Positions 54,226-63,819 of a stretch of DNA of 64,000 nucleotides are shown here, in pieces. The stretch spans positions 4,780,001 to 4,844,000 of the forward strand of contig NZ_CP070490.1 in the NCBI RefSeq assembly GCF_016925635.1, in the 5' to 3' direction. This DNA comes from Lysinibacillus fusiformis. GTDB lineage: Bacteria > Bacillota > Bacilli > Bacillales_A > Planococcaceae. Under the pieces are notes generated by a model. That model was not told where the DNA came from, ran no database searches, and saw nothing but the letters and a program-made list of their open reading frames with translations. The position numbers were made by a program, and so were the translations under genes. How positions within the stretch are numbered: position 1 is the stretch's first letter; every line of letters starts with the position of its first letter.

Positions 54226-55058
54226 CAGCATTTTATTTTGAACTCAACCAATTATCATATGCCTATGCAGATGGTACGAAAGCGTTGTCAGATATTACAT
54301 TAGACATTCCAAAAGGGAAAAAAATCGCCATACTCGGGCATAATGGCGCAGGAAAATCGACTTTGTTTCAGCATCTTAATGGTATTTTGAAACCTACAGC
54401 TGGGACGATTTTATTCGAAGGCAACGGACTGGAATATAGTCGAAAAGCTTTAAAAGTTCTACGTCAGCAGGTAGGCATTGTCTTTCAGAATGCAGATCAT
54501 CAGCTTTTTTCAGGGACCGTCAAGCAAGATATAGCATTTGGACCATTGAACCTCGGCTGGTCTACTGAAAAAATGGAAGAAAAAATAGCATGGGCCGTTG
54601 CGCAAACCGAAGTGGAAGATTTGCTCGATAAACCCATTCATTTTCTAAGCGTAGGTCAGAAAAAGCGTGTGGCGATGGCAGGTGTTTTAGCGATGGAGCC
54701 CTCTGTCCTTTTATTAGACGAACCAACGGCAGGTCTTGATAATTATTATGCTACACAAGTATTACAATACTTAGCCAAATTAGAAGATGGTGAGAGAACC
54801 ATTTTACTAGCAACTCATGACATTCCTCTCGCCTATGAATGGGCAGATCTAATGATCGTCATGGAAGCAGGAAAAATTATTTATAACGGCGATCCAATCG
54901 CCTTGTTTTATGAAGAAGAATTATTAAAACGCGCACATCTTGAACGGCCATGGATTTTTGAGATGGTCATGGCCTTACAAAAAAAGAAGCTATTGCAGGA
55001 AAACATCACAATCCCCCGCTCCAAAAATGAATTACAACAATTAATCGAACAGATCTAA
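54222..55058 (+). CDS. cbiO: Cobalt ECF transporter ATPase CbiO
   Basis: A 278-aa ABC ATPase: Walker A GHNGAGKST, Q-loop FQNADHQLFSG, signature LSVGQKKRVAMAG, Walker B VLLLDEPTAGLD, and H-loop LATHD. The ATG at 54222 overlaps the cbiQ stop (ATGA) and has GGAGGG upstream; the longer frame runs through cbiQ and is rejected. Confidence 0.95.
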   Translation: MTAFYFELNQLSYAYADGTKALSDITLDIPKGKKIAILGHNGAGKSTLFQHLNGILKPTAGTILFEGNGLEYSRKALKVLRQQVGIVFQNADHQLFSGTVKQDIAFGPLNLGWSTEKMEEKIAWAVAQTEVEDLLDKPIHFLSVGQKKRVAMAGVLAMEPSVLLLDEPTAGLDNYYATQVLQYLAKLEDGERTILLATHDIPLAYEWADLMIVMEAGKIIYNGDPIALFYEEELLKRAHLERPWIFEMVMALQKKKLLQENITIPRSKNELQQLIEQI

Positions 55059-55081
55059 AGCTTTTCATAATGTGAGGTATC

Positions 55082-55116
55082 CGAAAAACGGACAATGTTT
55101 AACTGTCCGTTTTTCG
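55082..55116 (+). terminator. Terminator of cbiMNQO
   Basis: A perfect 13-bp stem CGAAAAACGGACA / TGTCCGTTTTTCG. Confidence 0.88.
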
Positions 55117-55236
55117 TTATACCCACCAAAAGTTAAAGTAGCGAAGAAAAATTTTCCTCCATTACGAAACTTTTCTAATCTTTATCCGTATTAGTATAGT
55201 CAAGATTTAATTTATAACACCAAGGAGAGATAACAA

Positions 55237-58200
55237 TTGAAAAGTTGGTATAAAAAATCAGTCGCTGTTGTAGCATCCGCTGCACTCATGGTTCCTGCTG
55301 CTTCTGCATTTGCTGAGGCACCCCAGCATAAAGCAAAGAACGTGCTGGCAAACAGTGCGAAACAAACAGAGAAAAATGAAGAAAAATGGATGAGTAAGGA
55401 TACAATTGTTATCAAGCATTCAGGTCTTGATAAAAACGTACATAAAAAAATTGGCTCCAAAGTCATCCGCTCTATTCCTTCATTAGGTTATGATGTCGTG
55501 CAACTAAATAAAGGCGTATCGATAGAAAAAGCCGTCTCTTACTATTTAAAGCAAAACGGGATATCAAGTGTATCTCCTAGCTACGTCTATCATTCTTTCA
55601 ATAAAGAAGCTGATCCCAAGAAACAAGAGATGTATCATTTAAACCTACTGCAAATGGATAAGGCACTGGAATTAGCAGGCAACCATGATGTCACAGTTGC
55701 TGTCATTGATTCTGGTGTGGATTTTAAACACCCCGATCTAAAGTCACAAGTACTCCCACCCTATAATGCAGCAGCACCTGCTAATACTACTTATTCAGGC
55801 GATCACGGAACACATGTGGCAGGTATTATCGCCGCAGCAAAAGATAATGGCGTAGGTGGGCATGGGATTAATCCGAAAGCGAAGTTACTGCCAATTGATG
55901 TATTTAACGGCAAAGAAGGTGCTAATGATTTCATCATTGCACAGGGTATTCTATACGCAATTGAGCAAGGCGTTGACGTCATTAATATGAGTCTAGGAGG
56001 CTATGGTGAATCTCCACTGATGAAGGAAGCCGTTCAGAAAGCCATTGATAGTGGTATTACGATTGTGGCAGCTGCAGGAAATGAATCGACAGATGAATAC
56101 TCCTTCCCCGCTTCTTTCGAAGGTGTCATTAGTGTGGGTTCAACGAATGAACGCAACAAACTATCAAGCTACTCCAATTACGGCCCGTCCGTTGATATTG
56201 TTGCACCAGGTGAAGACATTTATAGTACCGTTCATGATGCGAAAAAAGGATCATCCTTTGTCAAATTTAGTGGCACATCCATGGCCTCTCCAGTCGTGGC
56301 AGGTATCGCTTCTCTTCTTAAATCAAAAGATCCATCTTTAAAACCGCATCAAATAGAAGCGATTCTAGAAATGACAGCACAAGATTTGGGCGAAAAAGGT
56401 TATGATCTTACTTATGGTCATGGACTTGTCGATCCTGTAAAAGCATTACAGTTTGATTTAAACAAACTGCCTAAGCATTATGCAGAGACAAAGGAAGATC
56501 GTATTCAAAACGCCAAGGTCCTTGCTAAAAATAAGCTAAATACAGAACAGGGTGCTTTTGAACAGCAAGACGAAAAGAAATGGTATAAAGTCGATTTAGA
56601 AGAAAATGAATATGCTCAATTGACATTAAAAGGCGCTGACAAATACGACTATGCCTTTGATTTATATTTCTACCCAAATAGCGGGATTGGTGATGTAGAG
56701 CCGATCCATGTTAATGATGTACGTGTCGGAAAAAAAGAAGGTTATCTATTTAAAGCAGATCAAAAAGGAACGCTTGTAATTGGTGTCAAAGATCACAATG
56801 GTAGCTATAGCTTAAAAGGCAAATCTACTTATATTTTTACAGCACAAACAACGAAAGACTTGCCAATCGATACAGTAGACAAGTCTTCAATGGAGCCTAT
56901 CAAAAAGTTCCCATATAATACAGCAGGTAAAAACTATACATTACTGTCAAAAGATCAACAACAAGATCAAGATTACTTCACGTTCTCTGTCAAAAAACCG
57001 ACGACATTACAGTTTGATCTATCAGGTATTCCAGGTGTCACTGCCTCTATGGAGCTCTATCTAAAAGACGACTTTCTTCCTGTACCACCAGAAGAAATCG
57101 ATCAAGCTGAAAATGATGAAGATGAAGAATTGGAAGCCTATCCAATGCAGACCGCTTATGGTACAGCAAAAGGTGAGCCGGTCCGTATGATTATCGACGC
57201 TGTTCCCGATCAAGAGTACATTTTAAGTGTCTCTAATGAGAGTAATAGTGAGTTTTCTATGGAGATGTTCTTTAGTGGCGGCATTGAAAAAGAAGAAACA
57301 ATCAGTGAATCGATGATCCCTTACACATTAAAAGGTGAAGTGGTTACCCTTCCTCCTGATGAGGATGGACTACCTGTTAATGAAGTCATGTTCGAAGAAA
57401 ATGTTCTTGAGGACCAATTACCACTTACAGAGAATAACATAAAAAAACGTAATGAAATTGACAGCTTGATGAGTATGTTAATGAATCCTACGGGTTCAGG
57501 CAACCTAGAAAATGTTGATCCTATCATTAAGCAGGCGATCCGTTTTGAAATAGGCGAAGATCAAAAAGCTTATTTCCAAACAGACTATGATGAGGATTAT
57601 TTCTTGTTTAAAGCGAAGGAAGACGCCCTTTATAGCTTCAGCTTTTTGAAAGGATTGAACCAAATGCCGACGGGTACAGTATTTGAGTATGAAGAAGAAG
57701 CAAAGGAGTTAATCCCCGTTTCTTCCTTAACAAATAGCCTTGGCATACTGGCACTACTACTTGGTACAGCTGGTAATGAGGACGATGCAAAAGTTATTCC
57801 ATTGAAAAAGGACAAAACCTACGTGGTAGCCGTTGTCAATGCTGGAGAACGATCTGCCGAGCCTTATACATTGAAAACAAAGAAAATAGGCGATATTCCA
57901 GCAGAGTACAATCCAAACAATCATGAGGAAGCAAAAGCGCTAAAAATCCAACCAGGTACTACTTATAAAGATCACCTGATTTATCAAGATGATGTAGATT
58001 ATTACTATTATAAGCAACAAGGCAATGATGAGGTCATGAGTCTGCTTCTTTCTTCAGTTCCCTTTACAAATGAACAATTAGCTCAACTACCTAAAGAACT
58101 ACAAAAAGACTTAAAATTTGCAGGAGCTATCATCGAAGATACAAACGGCAATATGAAAATTGATGCCAAAGAAATGGAAACAGAAATTCCATTTGGACTA

Positions 58201-58737
58201 GGTGATAATATTCTTGAAATGTTACTTGGAATGATGGGTACAAACGATGTAAATACATCGTTTAAGGCGAAGAAGGATCGAGGTTATTTTATTCTTGTCA
58301 ACAGCATGGGGCTTGGCCAGGTTTCGATTCAGCCCTATACATTAACATTGTTTGATCATAAGCACGTGGATGAAGACAGTGATTCAAAATTAGTCAATGG
58401 TGTACCTAGTAAACCTTCTGTCCTTGTGAAAAAAGATGAAAAATGGGTTGCAACGCAATATTTAAATGCAGGTATTCCATTTGGCGATAAAGACTATTTT
58501 GAATGGAACAACGACCAGAAGCGTGAAGTCTTCTTCTCACTTCAAACAGAAAAAGCGTTGGATGGTGTTATTCGAGTGATGGATGCAAACGGAAAAACCG
58601 TTAAAACATTCGATCTTTACGGAGTTGGTGATGCCGAAGTTGGCACGGTGGAGCTAGATGCAGGCAAATACTATATTGAAGTAAGTGAGTTTGATGGTAA
58701 AGCTAGCACACAACCCTATACGCTTGAAATAAAATAA
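55237..58737 (+). CDS. Large secreted subtilisin-like serine protease
   Basis: A 1,166-aa S8 protease. Signal peptide at residues 1-26 (ending ASAFA); an inhibitor-like propeptide at about 50-122; catalytic D158 in VAVIDSG, H190 in DHGTHVAG, oxyanion Asn near 282 in AAAGNE, and S348 in SGTSMASP. The catalytic domain ends near 400. The remaining 760 or so residues are acidic beta-sandwich-like repeats resembling PPC domains (for example KYDYAFDLYFYPNSG and DVDYYYYKQQGNDE). There is no sortase motif or S-layer module, so it is probably released or loosely wall-bound. TTG start with AAGGAG. Monocistronic. Confidence 0.92.
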   Translation: MKSWYKKSVAVVASAALMVPAASAFAEAPQHKAKNVLANSAKQTEKNEEKWMSKDTIVIKHSGLDKNVHKKIGSKVIRSIPSLGYDVVQLNKGVSIEKAVSYYLKQNGISSVSPSYVYHSFNKEADPKKQEMYHLNLLQMDKALELAGNHDVTVAVIDSGVDFKHPDLKSQVLPPYNAAAPANTTYSGDHGTHVAGIIAAAKDNGVGGHGINPKAKLLPIDVFNGKEGANDFIIAQGILYAIEQGVDVINMSLGGYGESPLMKEAVQKAIDSGITIVAAAGNESTDEYSFPASFEGVISVGSTNERNKLSSYSNYGPSVDIVAPGEDIYSTVHDAKKGSSFVKFSGTSMASPVVAGIASLLKSKDPSLKPHQIEAILEMTAQDLGEKGYDLTYGHGLVDPVKALQFDLNKLPKHYAETKEDRIQNAKVLAKNKLNTEQGAFEQQDEKKWYKVDLEENEYAQLTLKGADKYDYAFDLYFYPNSGIGDVEPIHVNDVRVGKKEGYLFKADQKGTLVIGVKDHNGSYSLKGKSTYIFTAQTTKDLPIDTVDKSSMEPIKKFPYNTAGKNYTLLSKDQQQDQDYFTFSVKKPTTLQFDLSGIPGVTASMELYLKDDFLPVPPEEIDQAENDEDEELEAYPMQTAYGTAKGEPVRMIIDAVPDQEYILSVSNESNSEFSMEMFFSGGIEKEETISESMIPYTLKGEVVTLPPDEDGLPVNEVMFEENVLEDQLPLTENNIKKRNEIDSLMSMLMNPTGSGNLENVDPIIKQAIRFEIGEDQKAYFQTDYDEDYFLFKAKEDALYSFSFLKGLNQMPTGTVFEYEEEAKELIPVSSLTNSLGILALLLGTAGNEDDAKVIPLKKDKTYVVAVVNAGERSAEPYTLKTKKIGDIPAEYNPNNHEEAKALKIQPGTTYKDHLIYQDDVDYYYYKQQGNDEVMSLLLSSVPFTNEQLAQLPKELQKDLKFAGAIIEDTNGNMKIDAKEMETEIPFGLGDNILEMLLGMMGTNDVNTSFKAKKDRGYFILVNSMGLGQVSIQPYTLTLFDHKHVDEDSDSKLVNGVPSKPSVLVKKDEKWVATQYLNAGIPFGDKDYFEWNNDQKREVFFSLQTEKALDGVIRVMDANGKTVKTFDLYGVGDAEVGTVELDAGKYYIEVSEFDGKASTQPYTLEIK

Positions 58738-58750
58738 ATGAAATCAAACA

Positions 58751-58783
58751 AAATCCCCTAGATCATCACGATCTAGGGGATTT
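58751..58783 (+). terminator. Terminator of the subtilase gene
   Basis: A perfect 14-bp stem AAATCCCCTAGATC / GATCTAGGGGATTT directly abutting the left end of the dispersed element. Confidence 0.9.
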
Positions 58784-59316
58784 CATGTTGTTGAAAAAAG
58801 ATCATGTCACTAGCAGAAAAAGACTTTTTAGCAAGGTGAGGGGTTGATTTCCGTTGCGCCAGCGTCCTTTCCAGGGGGCGTCCGAGGAGCCGCTTCACTC
58901 ACTTCCGTTCGCTCCAGGGTCTCCTCTGTGACGCTAAATCCCCTAGGAGTGACGCTGGCTCCACTCCAATCAACCATTCTGCAAAATGTCTTTACTTTTT
59001 TCATACTAACATAGCAATCAAATAGCCCAATACCTGTATTCTTAGGGGGATAGGATTTTTATTTTCAATGTGGAGAAGTGATTCGTTACTACCCCCTCAA
59101 AAAATGAGTAGTGAACGCCTTTGCTAAAAAGTTAATGGGTTGGATTGGAAGGCTACTTGACTCCCGTGGGATAGCGAGACAGGCAAAACTCTAAACGGAG
59201 CGGTAGCGGAGGAAGCGATTCGGCGCTCGCCCACAGGAAAGCAAGTAGCCTGCAACGGAAATACATTTTCACTTTTCATAAAAATTCTATTGATGGTTTT
59301 GTTTTTCAACACTATG
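58784..59316. repeat. Dispersed intergenic element, copy 2 (533 bp)
   Basis: The ends are CATGTTGTTGAAAAA and TTTTTCAACACTATG, matching copy 1 (31465-32031). It has the same two inverted modules. Module A is closed by GCCAGCGTC (58858-58866) with GACGCTGGC (58951-58959). Module B is closed by GGCTACTTG (59151-59159) with CAAGTAGCC (59242-59250). Similarity to copy 1 is high in the modules and lower in the central spacer, which is shorter here. It sits right after a terminator, as copy 1 does. Confidence 0.88.
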
Positions 59317-59359
59317 AAAGAAGTATTTTCATCCAAGATGAGATGCTTACAAGTTCAGC

Positions 59360-59800
59360 TTACATAAAAAATTTAACATAATTACAATATTCATCTTGCT
59401 TCATTTGTAGCTTTTCATAAAGCTTGCGTGCATTTACATTGTCAGCCGCCGTTTGCAGCGTGACATAGCGAGCAGATTGTTGCTCACAATAGCGAAATAC
59501 CTTTTCCATCAATGCCTTGCCCACCCCTAGGCCTCTAGCATCCTCTGTTACATAAATATCATTTAAAATATAGGCACGTTGTAAAGCGATGGACGAAAAT
59601 GTTGGATATAATTGCGTAAATCCGATCACCTTGTCATCTACCAGCGCTATAAAAATGACGGATTCTTTCAAGGCCAATCGTAATTGTAAAAATGCCTTGG
59701 CACTGCTTATATCTGACTCAATTCCATAAAATTGACGATATTCATCAAACAGTTTTGATAAGTCCTCTAGTTCATTCATTGTTGCTTGCAGTATTTCCAT
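59360..59800 (-). CDS. GNAT-family N-acetyltransferase
   Basis: A 146-aa GNAT enzyme transferring an acetyl group from acetyl-CoA to an unknown amine. The acetyl-CoA loop is DARGLGVGKALMEKV (motif A), followed by LQTAADNVNARKLYEKLQM. Full length with a GGGGAG ribosome site. Stands alone. Confidence 0.87.
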   Translation of the reverse strand: MEILQATMNELEDLSKLFDEYRQFYGIESDISSAKAFLQLRLALKESVIFIALVDDKVIGFTQLYPTFSSIALQRAYILNDIYVTEDARGLGVGKALMEKVFRYCEQQSARYVTLQTAADNVNARKLYEKLQMKQDEYCNYVKFFM

Positions 59801-59918
59801 TCTAGTCTCCCCTTGTGTCTACCCATGATTGTCTAGCTTTATAAATCTAGTTTTTATTATATAGGAAATAATGGTATAAAGAAAAGAATACTCCTCTAAA
59901 TCGAGAAAAGATTCACTT

Positions 59919-61007
59919 TTATTCACCTAAATAATTAGCAACCTTCTGGACAATCTGCCTCCAGTTTAATTCCTTGCGGGCAAATGCTTGGAGCTGTACA
60001 CAAGTATCGGCCAGCAAGGTTTCCTGTGCTGCTACTTGTTGCAATGTCCGCCCTACCGCCTCCCAATCATGGGTAGGATGGATTGTACCAAAACGCTGTT
60101 GTTGCGTAATATCAGCAGCACCATCCACATCCGTTGTCACGATATAGCAACCATTTTTAGCTGCCTCTGCAAAGACGTGAGCATAGCATTCAACTAAAGA
60201 TGTTAAGCAAAAAATTTTAGCCTTGCGATACTCCTCTTCTAGCTGAGCCTTATCAATAATCGGTCCTACCATCGTCACTTGAGCGGCAAGCGGATGATCA
60301 TCCAGTAACAGTCTCAGCTCCTCTTGAAATGTGGCTGACATCGGCCCTACTAAACGAAGCTCCCAATCTGGCAGTTGTGCCGCTAAAAATGCTTTAACCG
60401 TCAACATAATTTGCTTCTCCGGTGCATCTAAGCGCCCAACTGTTAAAATTCTATTTTCTTTCTCATGAAACGGCACTGGCTCTGTGGGAAAATGCTCAAA
60501 AAAGCCATTGGGTATATGTTTAATTTCCAATTGCGAAAATTCTTGGATTGACGTTTGAATGGATGCACATTCGGAGGTGAGGAGATCACATAGCTGCAAC
60601 AACTCTAAAAAATAGGGATAGGTTTTTAATCGATTTAACCAAAATCGATTGACATCTAATTTCATATAAATTTTTCCATTCGGATTGAAGTGCTTATAGG
60701 TTTTCAGAATGGCTAAATAGGATGGATACGGTCCTATGGCAAAGGCAATGTCGATATCCTTTGCATGCTTGGCTAAATAGGCATTCATATTCGCCACATA
60801 ATCATCTTCAAATGGTACGGACTCAAATTTTACAGCGGGAAAAACTTGTTGAAGAAGAGCATCATTCATTTCTGTCGTTACAATAGTCACGTCATAGCCT
60901 AAATGTTCTCCCAATAAAATAGGCACTAGACACAAATCTTTGAAAATATGGGCATCTGAAAGTTTATAAGATTCCACGCTACAAATAAATGCGATTCTTT
61001 TTGTCAT
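59919..61007 (-). CDS. Glycosyltransferase family 4-like (group 1)
   Basis: A 362-aa GT-B enzyme. The C-terminal nucleotide-sugar domain has ILTVGRLDAPEKQIMLTVKAF and IFCLTSLVECYAHVFAEAAKNGC (the E-x7-E region). The N-terminal acceptor domain begins RIAFICSVESYKLSDAHIFKD. It is divergent from the glycan genes starting at 61263 and probably acts with them in a surface or spore polysaccharide. Donor and acceptor unknown. Confidence 0.83.
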   Translation of the reverse strand: MTKRIAFICSVESYKLSDAHIFKDLCLVPILLGEHLGYDVTIVTTEMNDALLQQVFPAVKFESVPFEDDYVANMNAYLAKHAKDIDIAFAIGPYPSYLAILKTYKHFNPNGKIYMKLDVNRFWLNRLKTYPYFLELLQLCDLLTSECASIQTSIQEFSQLEIKHIPNGFFEHFPTEPVPFHEKENRILTVGRLDAPEKQIMLTVKAFLAAQLPDWELRLVGPMSATFQEELRLLLDDHPLAAQVTMVGPIIDKAQLEEEYRKAKIFCLTSLVECYAHVFAEAAKNGCYIVTTDVDGAADITQQQRFGTIHPTHDWEAVGRTLQQVAAQETLLADTCVQLQAFARKELNWRQIVQKVANYLGE

Positions 61008-61044
61008 CGTATCCCTCTTTCTAAAAAAGCGCTCTGACTAGTTT

Positions 61045-61248
61045 ATGACCTTGCCTGCTAAACGTGCTTATCTTAGTAAATTTTTGTCTCTCTTATGCCA
61101 TTTCTCTAGTAACATAAAAATTCTATCTAAAAACAACTCTCTTAAAAACTTCCTAAAACAAGCAATTGCCTACAGTAGCACTACGTCTACGCATATTGTA
61201 TTAAAGAATCTACTCAGTCACATAGAACAACTCTACGAATGCACATAG
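61045..61248 (+). CDS. Doubtful small ORF, 67 aa
   Basis: A 67-codon frame (starting MTLPAKRAYLSKFLSLL) in the divergent region between two glycosyltransferase genes. No ribosome site precedes its ATG, and composition is Ser/Leu/Lys-rich without a known domain. It ends just before the ribosome site of the next gene, so a leader-type or coupled role is possible but unproven. Confidence 0.3.
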   Translation: MTLPAKRAYLSKFLSLLCHFSSNIKILSKNNSLKNFLKQAIAYSSTTSTHIVLKNLLSHIEQLYECT

Positions 61249-61262
61249 AATGGAGGGATCAG

Positions 61263-61862
61263 ATGAAGATTAGTTTTTTATCACCTGCATTTAATAGCGA
61301 AGAATGGATTTTAACGATGCTTGATAGTATTCCTAAAGAATATGCCTATGAAATTATCGTGGTGGATGATGGCTCTACAGACAATACGTTAGCCATTTTA
61401 CAGGACTATCAGACAAACTGTGCAGCTTTAAAAATCATCGTTCACCCAACGAATTTAGGTGCGAGTGTTGCCTATAATCGATGCATTGCAGAAGCGACAG
61501 GAGATTATATAGCCATCATCGATAGTGATGACCACTATTTACCCGCCATTCGCAATGTACTAGCACAAGTGGATGGTACATTTGATATTTACTATTACAA
61601 CATGATTATTAAGAATGGCTTTGCTTTTATTAAAGATGAATCCAACCGCTACTCCTTACCTGGACAATTTAAAATTATCCGGAGAAGTTTAATTGGAGAT
61701 GCGAAATTTACAATACGCAAAGATATAGCAGGAGATTGGGATTTTAATTGCGCCCTGATGGATAAAAATCCGACAAGTAAATATACTAACGAATTTGCTT
61801 ACTGGTACAACTACCCGAGAGAAAACTCGGAATGTGATCTACATCAAAGAGGATTGAAATAA
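61263..61862 (+). CDS. Glycosyltransferase family 2
   Basis: A 199-aa GT-A enzyme: FLSPAFNSEEWI, the VVDDGSTDNTLAIL nucleotide-binding region, and the metal-binding DSDDHYLP. Shorter than many GT2 proteins, so its acceptor-binding part is minimal. The ATG at 61263 has GGAGGG upstream. First of three cotranscribed genes. Confidence 0.85.
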   Translation: MKISFLSPAFNSEEWILTMLDSIPKEYAYEIIVVDDGSTDNTLAILQDYQTNCAALKIIVHPTNLGASVAYNRCIAEATGDYIAIIDSDDHYLPAIRNVLAQVDGTFDIYYYNMIIKNGFAFIKDESNRYSLPGQFKIIRRSLIGDAKFTIRKDIAGDWDFNCALMDKNPTSKYTNEFAYWYNYPRENSECDLHQRGLK

Positions 61863-61892
61863 TAGCGTGCAGGAGGTGTAACGAACCATACC

Positions 61893-62921
61893 ATGTTTAC
61901 AGATAAAATATTATTGATTACTGGCGGCACTGGCTCTTTCGGGAATGCCGTATTAAAGCGATTTTTAAATACGGATATCAAGGAAATTCGTATTTTTTCA
62001 AGGGATGAAAAAAAGCAAGATGATATGCGGAAACGCTATCAGCATAGTAAAATCAAATTTCATATTGGGGATGTCCGTGACATTCAAAGCATTCATAATG
62101 CTATGTATAATGTTGACTATGTATTCCATGCCGCCGCTCTCAAGCAAGTTCCCTCCTGCGAATTTTTCCCCTTAGAAGCTGTGAAAACCAATATTTTAGG
62201 AACGGATCATGTCCTAACAGCCGCCATTCAAGCTGGCGTCAAGAAAATCATTTGCCTTTCAACAGATAAGGCGGCCTACCCTGTCAATGCAATGGGCATA
62301 TCCAAGGCGATGATGGAAAAAACGTTTATTGCGAAGTCGCGAATGGTTGATCCTCACCAAACCCTGATTTGTGGCACTAGATACGGCAATGTCATGGCTT
62401 CACGAGGCTCGGTCATCCCATTATTCATCGAGCAAATAAAGGCTGGGAAATCTTTAACGATTACGGACCCTCATATGACACGTTTTATGATGAGCCTTGA
62501 GGAAGCGGTAGAATTAGTATTGTACGCATTCTCACATGCTCAAAATGGGGATATTATGGTGCAAAAATCACCTGCTGCCACAATAGAAAATTTAGCACAG
62601 GCTTTACTTGAGATCTTTCAAGCGAACAATGCCATGCAAATTATCGGAACACGACATGGGGAAAAAATGTATGAAGTATTATGTACAAAGGAAGAAGCGG
62701 CAAAAGCTATTGATATGGGTCATTTCTATCGAATCCCAGCGGATAATCGGGATTTAAATTATGGAAAATACCTCGATGAGGGCTCTCCAAAAATTACATT
62801 AACAGATGAATATAACTCGAACAATACACAACAATTAAGTGTGGCTGACATCAAAGAAAAGCTCTTAACATTGCCTCTTATACAAGAAGAGCTCCTTCAT
62901 TGGACAGGAGGAAAACCATGA
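61893..62921 (+). CDS. UDP-N-acetylglucosamine 4,6-dehydratase, CapE/FlaA1-like
   Basis: A 342-aa extended SDR that makes a 4-keto-6-deoxy sugar nucleotide. The NAD motif is LITGGTGSFGNAVLKRF; the active site is STDKAAYPVNAMGISKAMME, where Met replaces the usual catalytic Tyr before xxxK, as in CapE-type inverting dehydratases. FHAAALKQVPSCEFFP and GTRYGNVMASRGSVIPLF are family motifs. It overlaps the next gene by 4 bases, with which it should form a 6-deoxy-hexosamine pathway. Confidence 0.88.
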   Translation: MFTDKILLITGGTGSFGNAVLKRFLNTDIKEIRIFSRDEKKQDDMRKRYQHSKIKFHIGDVRDIQSIHNAMYNVDYVFHAAALKQVPSCEFFPLEAVKTNILGTDHVLTAAIQAGVKKIICLSTDKAAYPVNAMGISKAMMEKTFIAKSRMVDPHQTLICGTRYGNVMASRGSVIPLFIEQIKAGKSLTITDPHMTRFMMSLEEAVELVLYAFSHAQNGDIMVQKSPAATIENLAQALLEIFQANNAMQIIGTRHGEKMYEVLCTKEEAAKAIDMGHFYRIPADNRDLNYGKYLDEGSPKITLTDEYNSNNTQQLSVADIKEKLLTLPLIQEELLHWTGGKP

Positions 62922-63772
62922 AATTTTTAGTACTCGGTGCTACAGGTATGGCTGGCCACACCATTGCCACCTATTTATATGAACAAGGGCATGATGTAAC
63001 AACTTACTCTAGAACCCCTTTTCCCTATGGCAATAATAGAACCGGTGATGTGACGGACGCCCATTTCTTAAGGTCGCTACTACTAGACAATGATGTAGAT
63101 GTCGTCATTAATTGTATTGGTGTTTTAAACAATGCTTGTGAGGCTCATCCAGCCCAAAGCATTTTACTGAATAGTTATTTACCGCATGCCATTGTATCTC
63201 TCCTAGAAAATCGACAAACAAAACTCATTCATCTAAGTACCGATTGCGTATTTTCTGGTAAAAATGCTCCCTACTATGAAGAAAGTGTACGGGACGGGGA
63301 AACCTTTTATGACCGCACAAAAGGATTGGGAGAAGTGAATGACAACAAGCATGTAACATTTCGTAACTCGATTATTGGCCCTGATTTGAAAAAGGATGGC
63401 ATCGGACTCTTCAATTGGTTTATGCAACAAAAAAGCTCCGTATATGGCTATTCAGGCGCTATTTGGACGGGAGTAACAACACTTACATTAGCTAGAGCCA
63501 TTGAACGTGCTGCCCAAGAAGATTTAACAGGACTCTATCATCTCGTAAATACGACAACTATTTCTAAACATGATCTGCTTCATCTATTGAATAAACACTT
63601 CCTCAACAACAGAATAAAAATTCTTCCTCATCAGCTCGTCAATGTCAATAAAACTTTAATAAATACAAGAAATGACTTCTCATTTATTGTCCCTAGCTAC
63701 GAAGAAATGATCATAGAAATGAAGGAATGGGTATTGCAGCATCAAGATTTATATCCTCACTATCTTCAATGA
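62918..63772 (+). CDS. RmlD-like sugar-nucleotide reductase (SDR)
   Basis: A 284-aa SDR of the RmlD/CapF-N type. FLVLGATGMAGHTIATYL binds the nucleotide; STDCVFSGK and YDRTKGLGE (YxxxK) form the active site. It probably reduces the 4-keto sugar made by the upstream dehydratase; the enzyme lacks the cupin domain of full CapF. ATG at 62918 with AGGAGG, overlapping the previous stop. Confidence 0.85.
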   Translation: MKFLVLGATGMAGHTIATYLYEQGHDVTTYSRTPFPYGNNRTGDVTDAHFLRSLLLDNDVDVVINCIGVLNNACEAHPAQSILLNSYLPHAIVSLLENRQTKLIHLSTDCVFSGKNAPYYEESVRDGETFYDRTKGLGEVNDNKHVTFRNSIIGPDLKKDGIGLFNWFMQQKSSVYGYSGAIWTGVTTLTLARAIERAAQEDLTGLYHLVNTTTISKHDLLHLLNKHFLNNRIKILPHQLVNVNKTLINTRNDFSFIVPSYEEMIIEMKEWVLQHQDLYPHYLQ

Positions 63773-63782
63773 TCAATACATC

Positions 63783-63816
63783 AACTCCATTATGGATGAC
63801 GATTCGTAATGGAGTT
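63783..63816. terminator. Bidirectional terminator between convergent genes
   Basis: A perfect 10-bp stem AACTCCATTA / TAATGGAGTT with a 14-base loop. Confidence 0.8.
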
Positions 63817-63819
63817 TCC

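Noticed and set aside
59124-59336. A 70-codon frame in the second dispersed element
   Set aside because: It crosses module B and the element boundary and has no start signal; the equivalent in copy 1 is not open.
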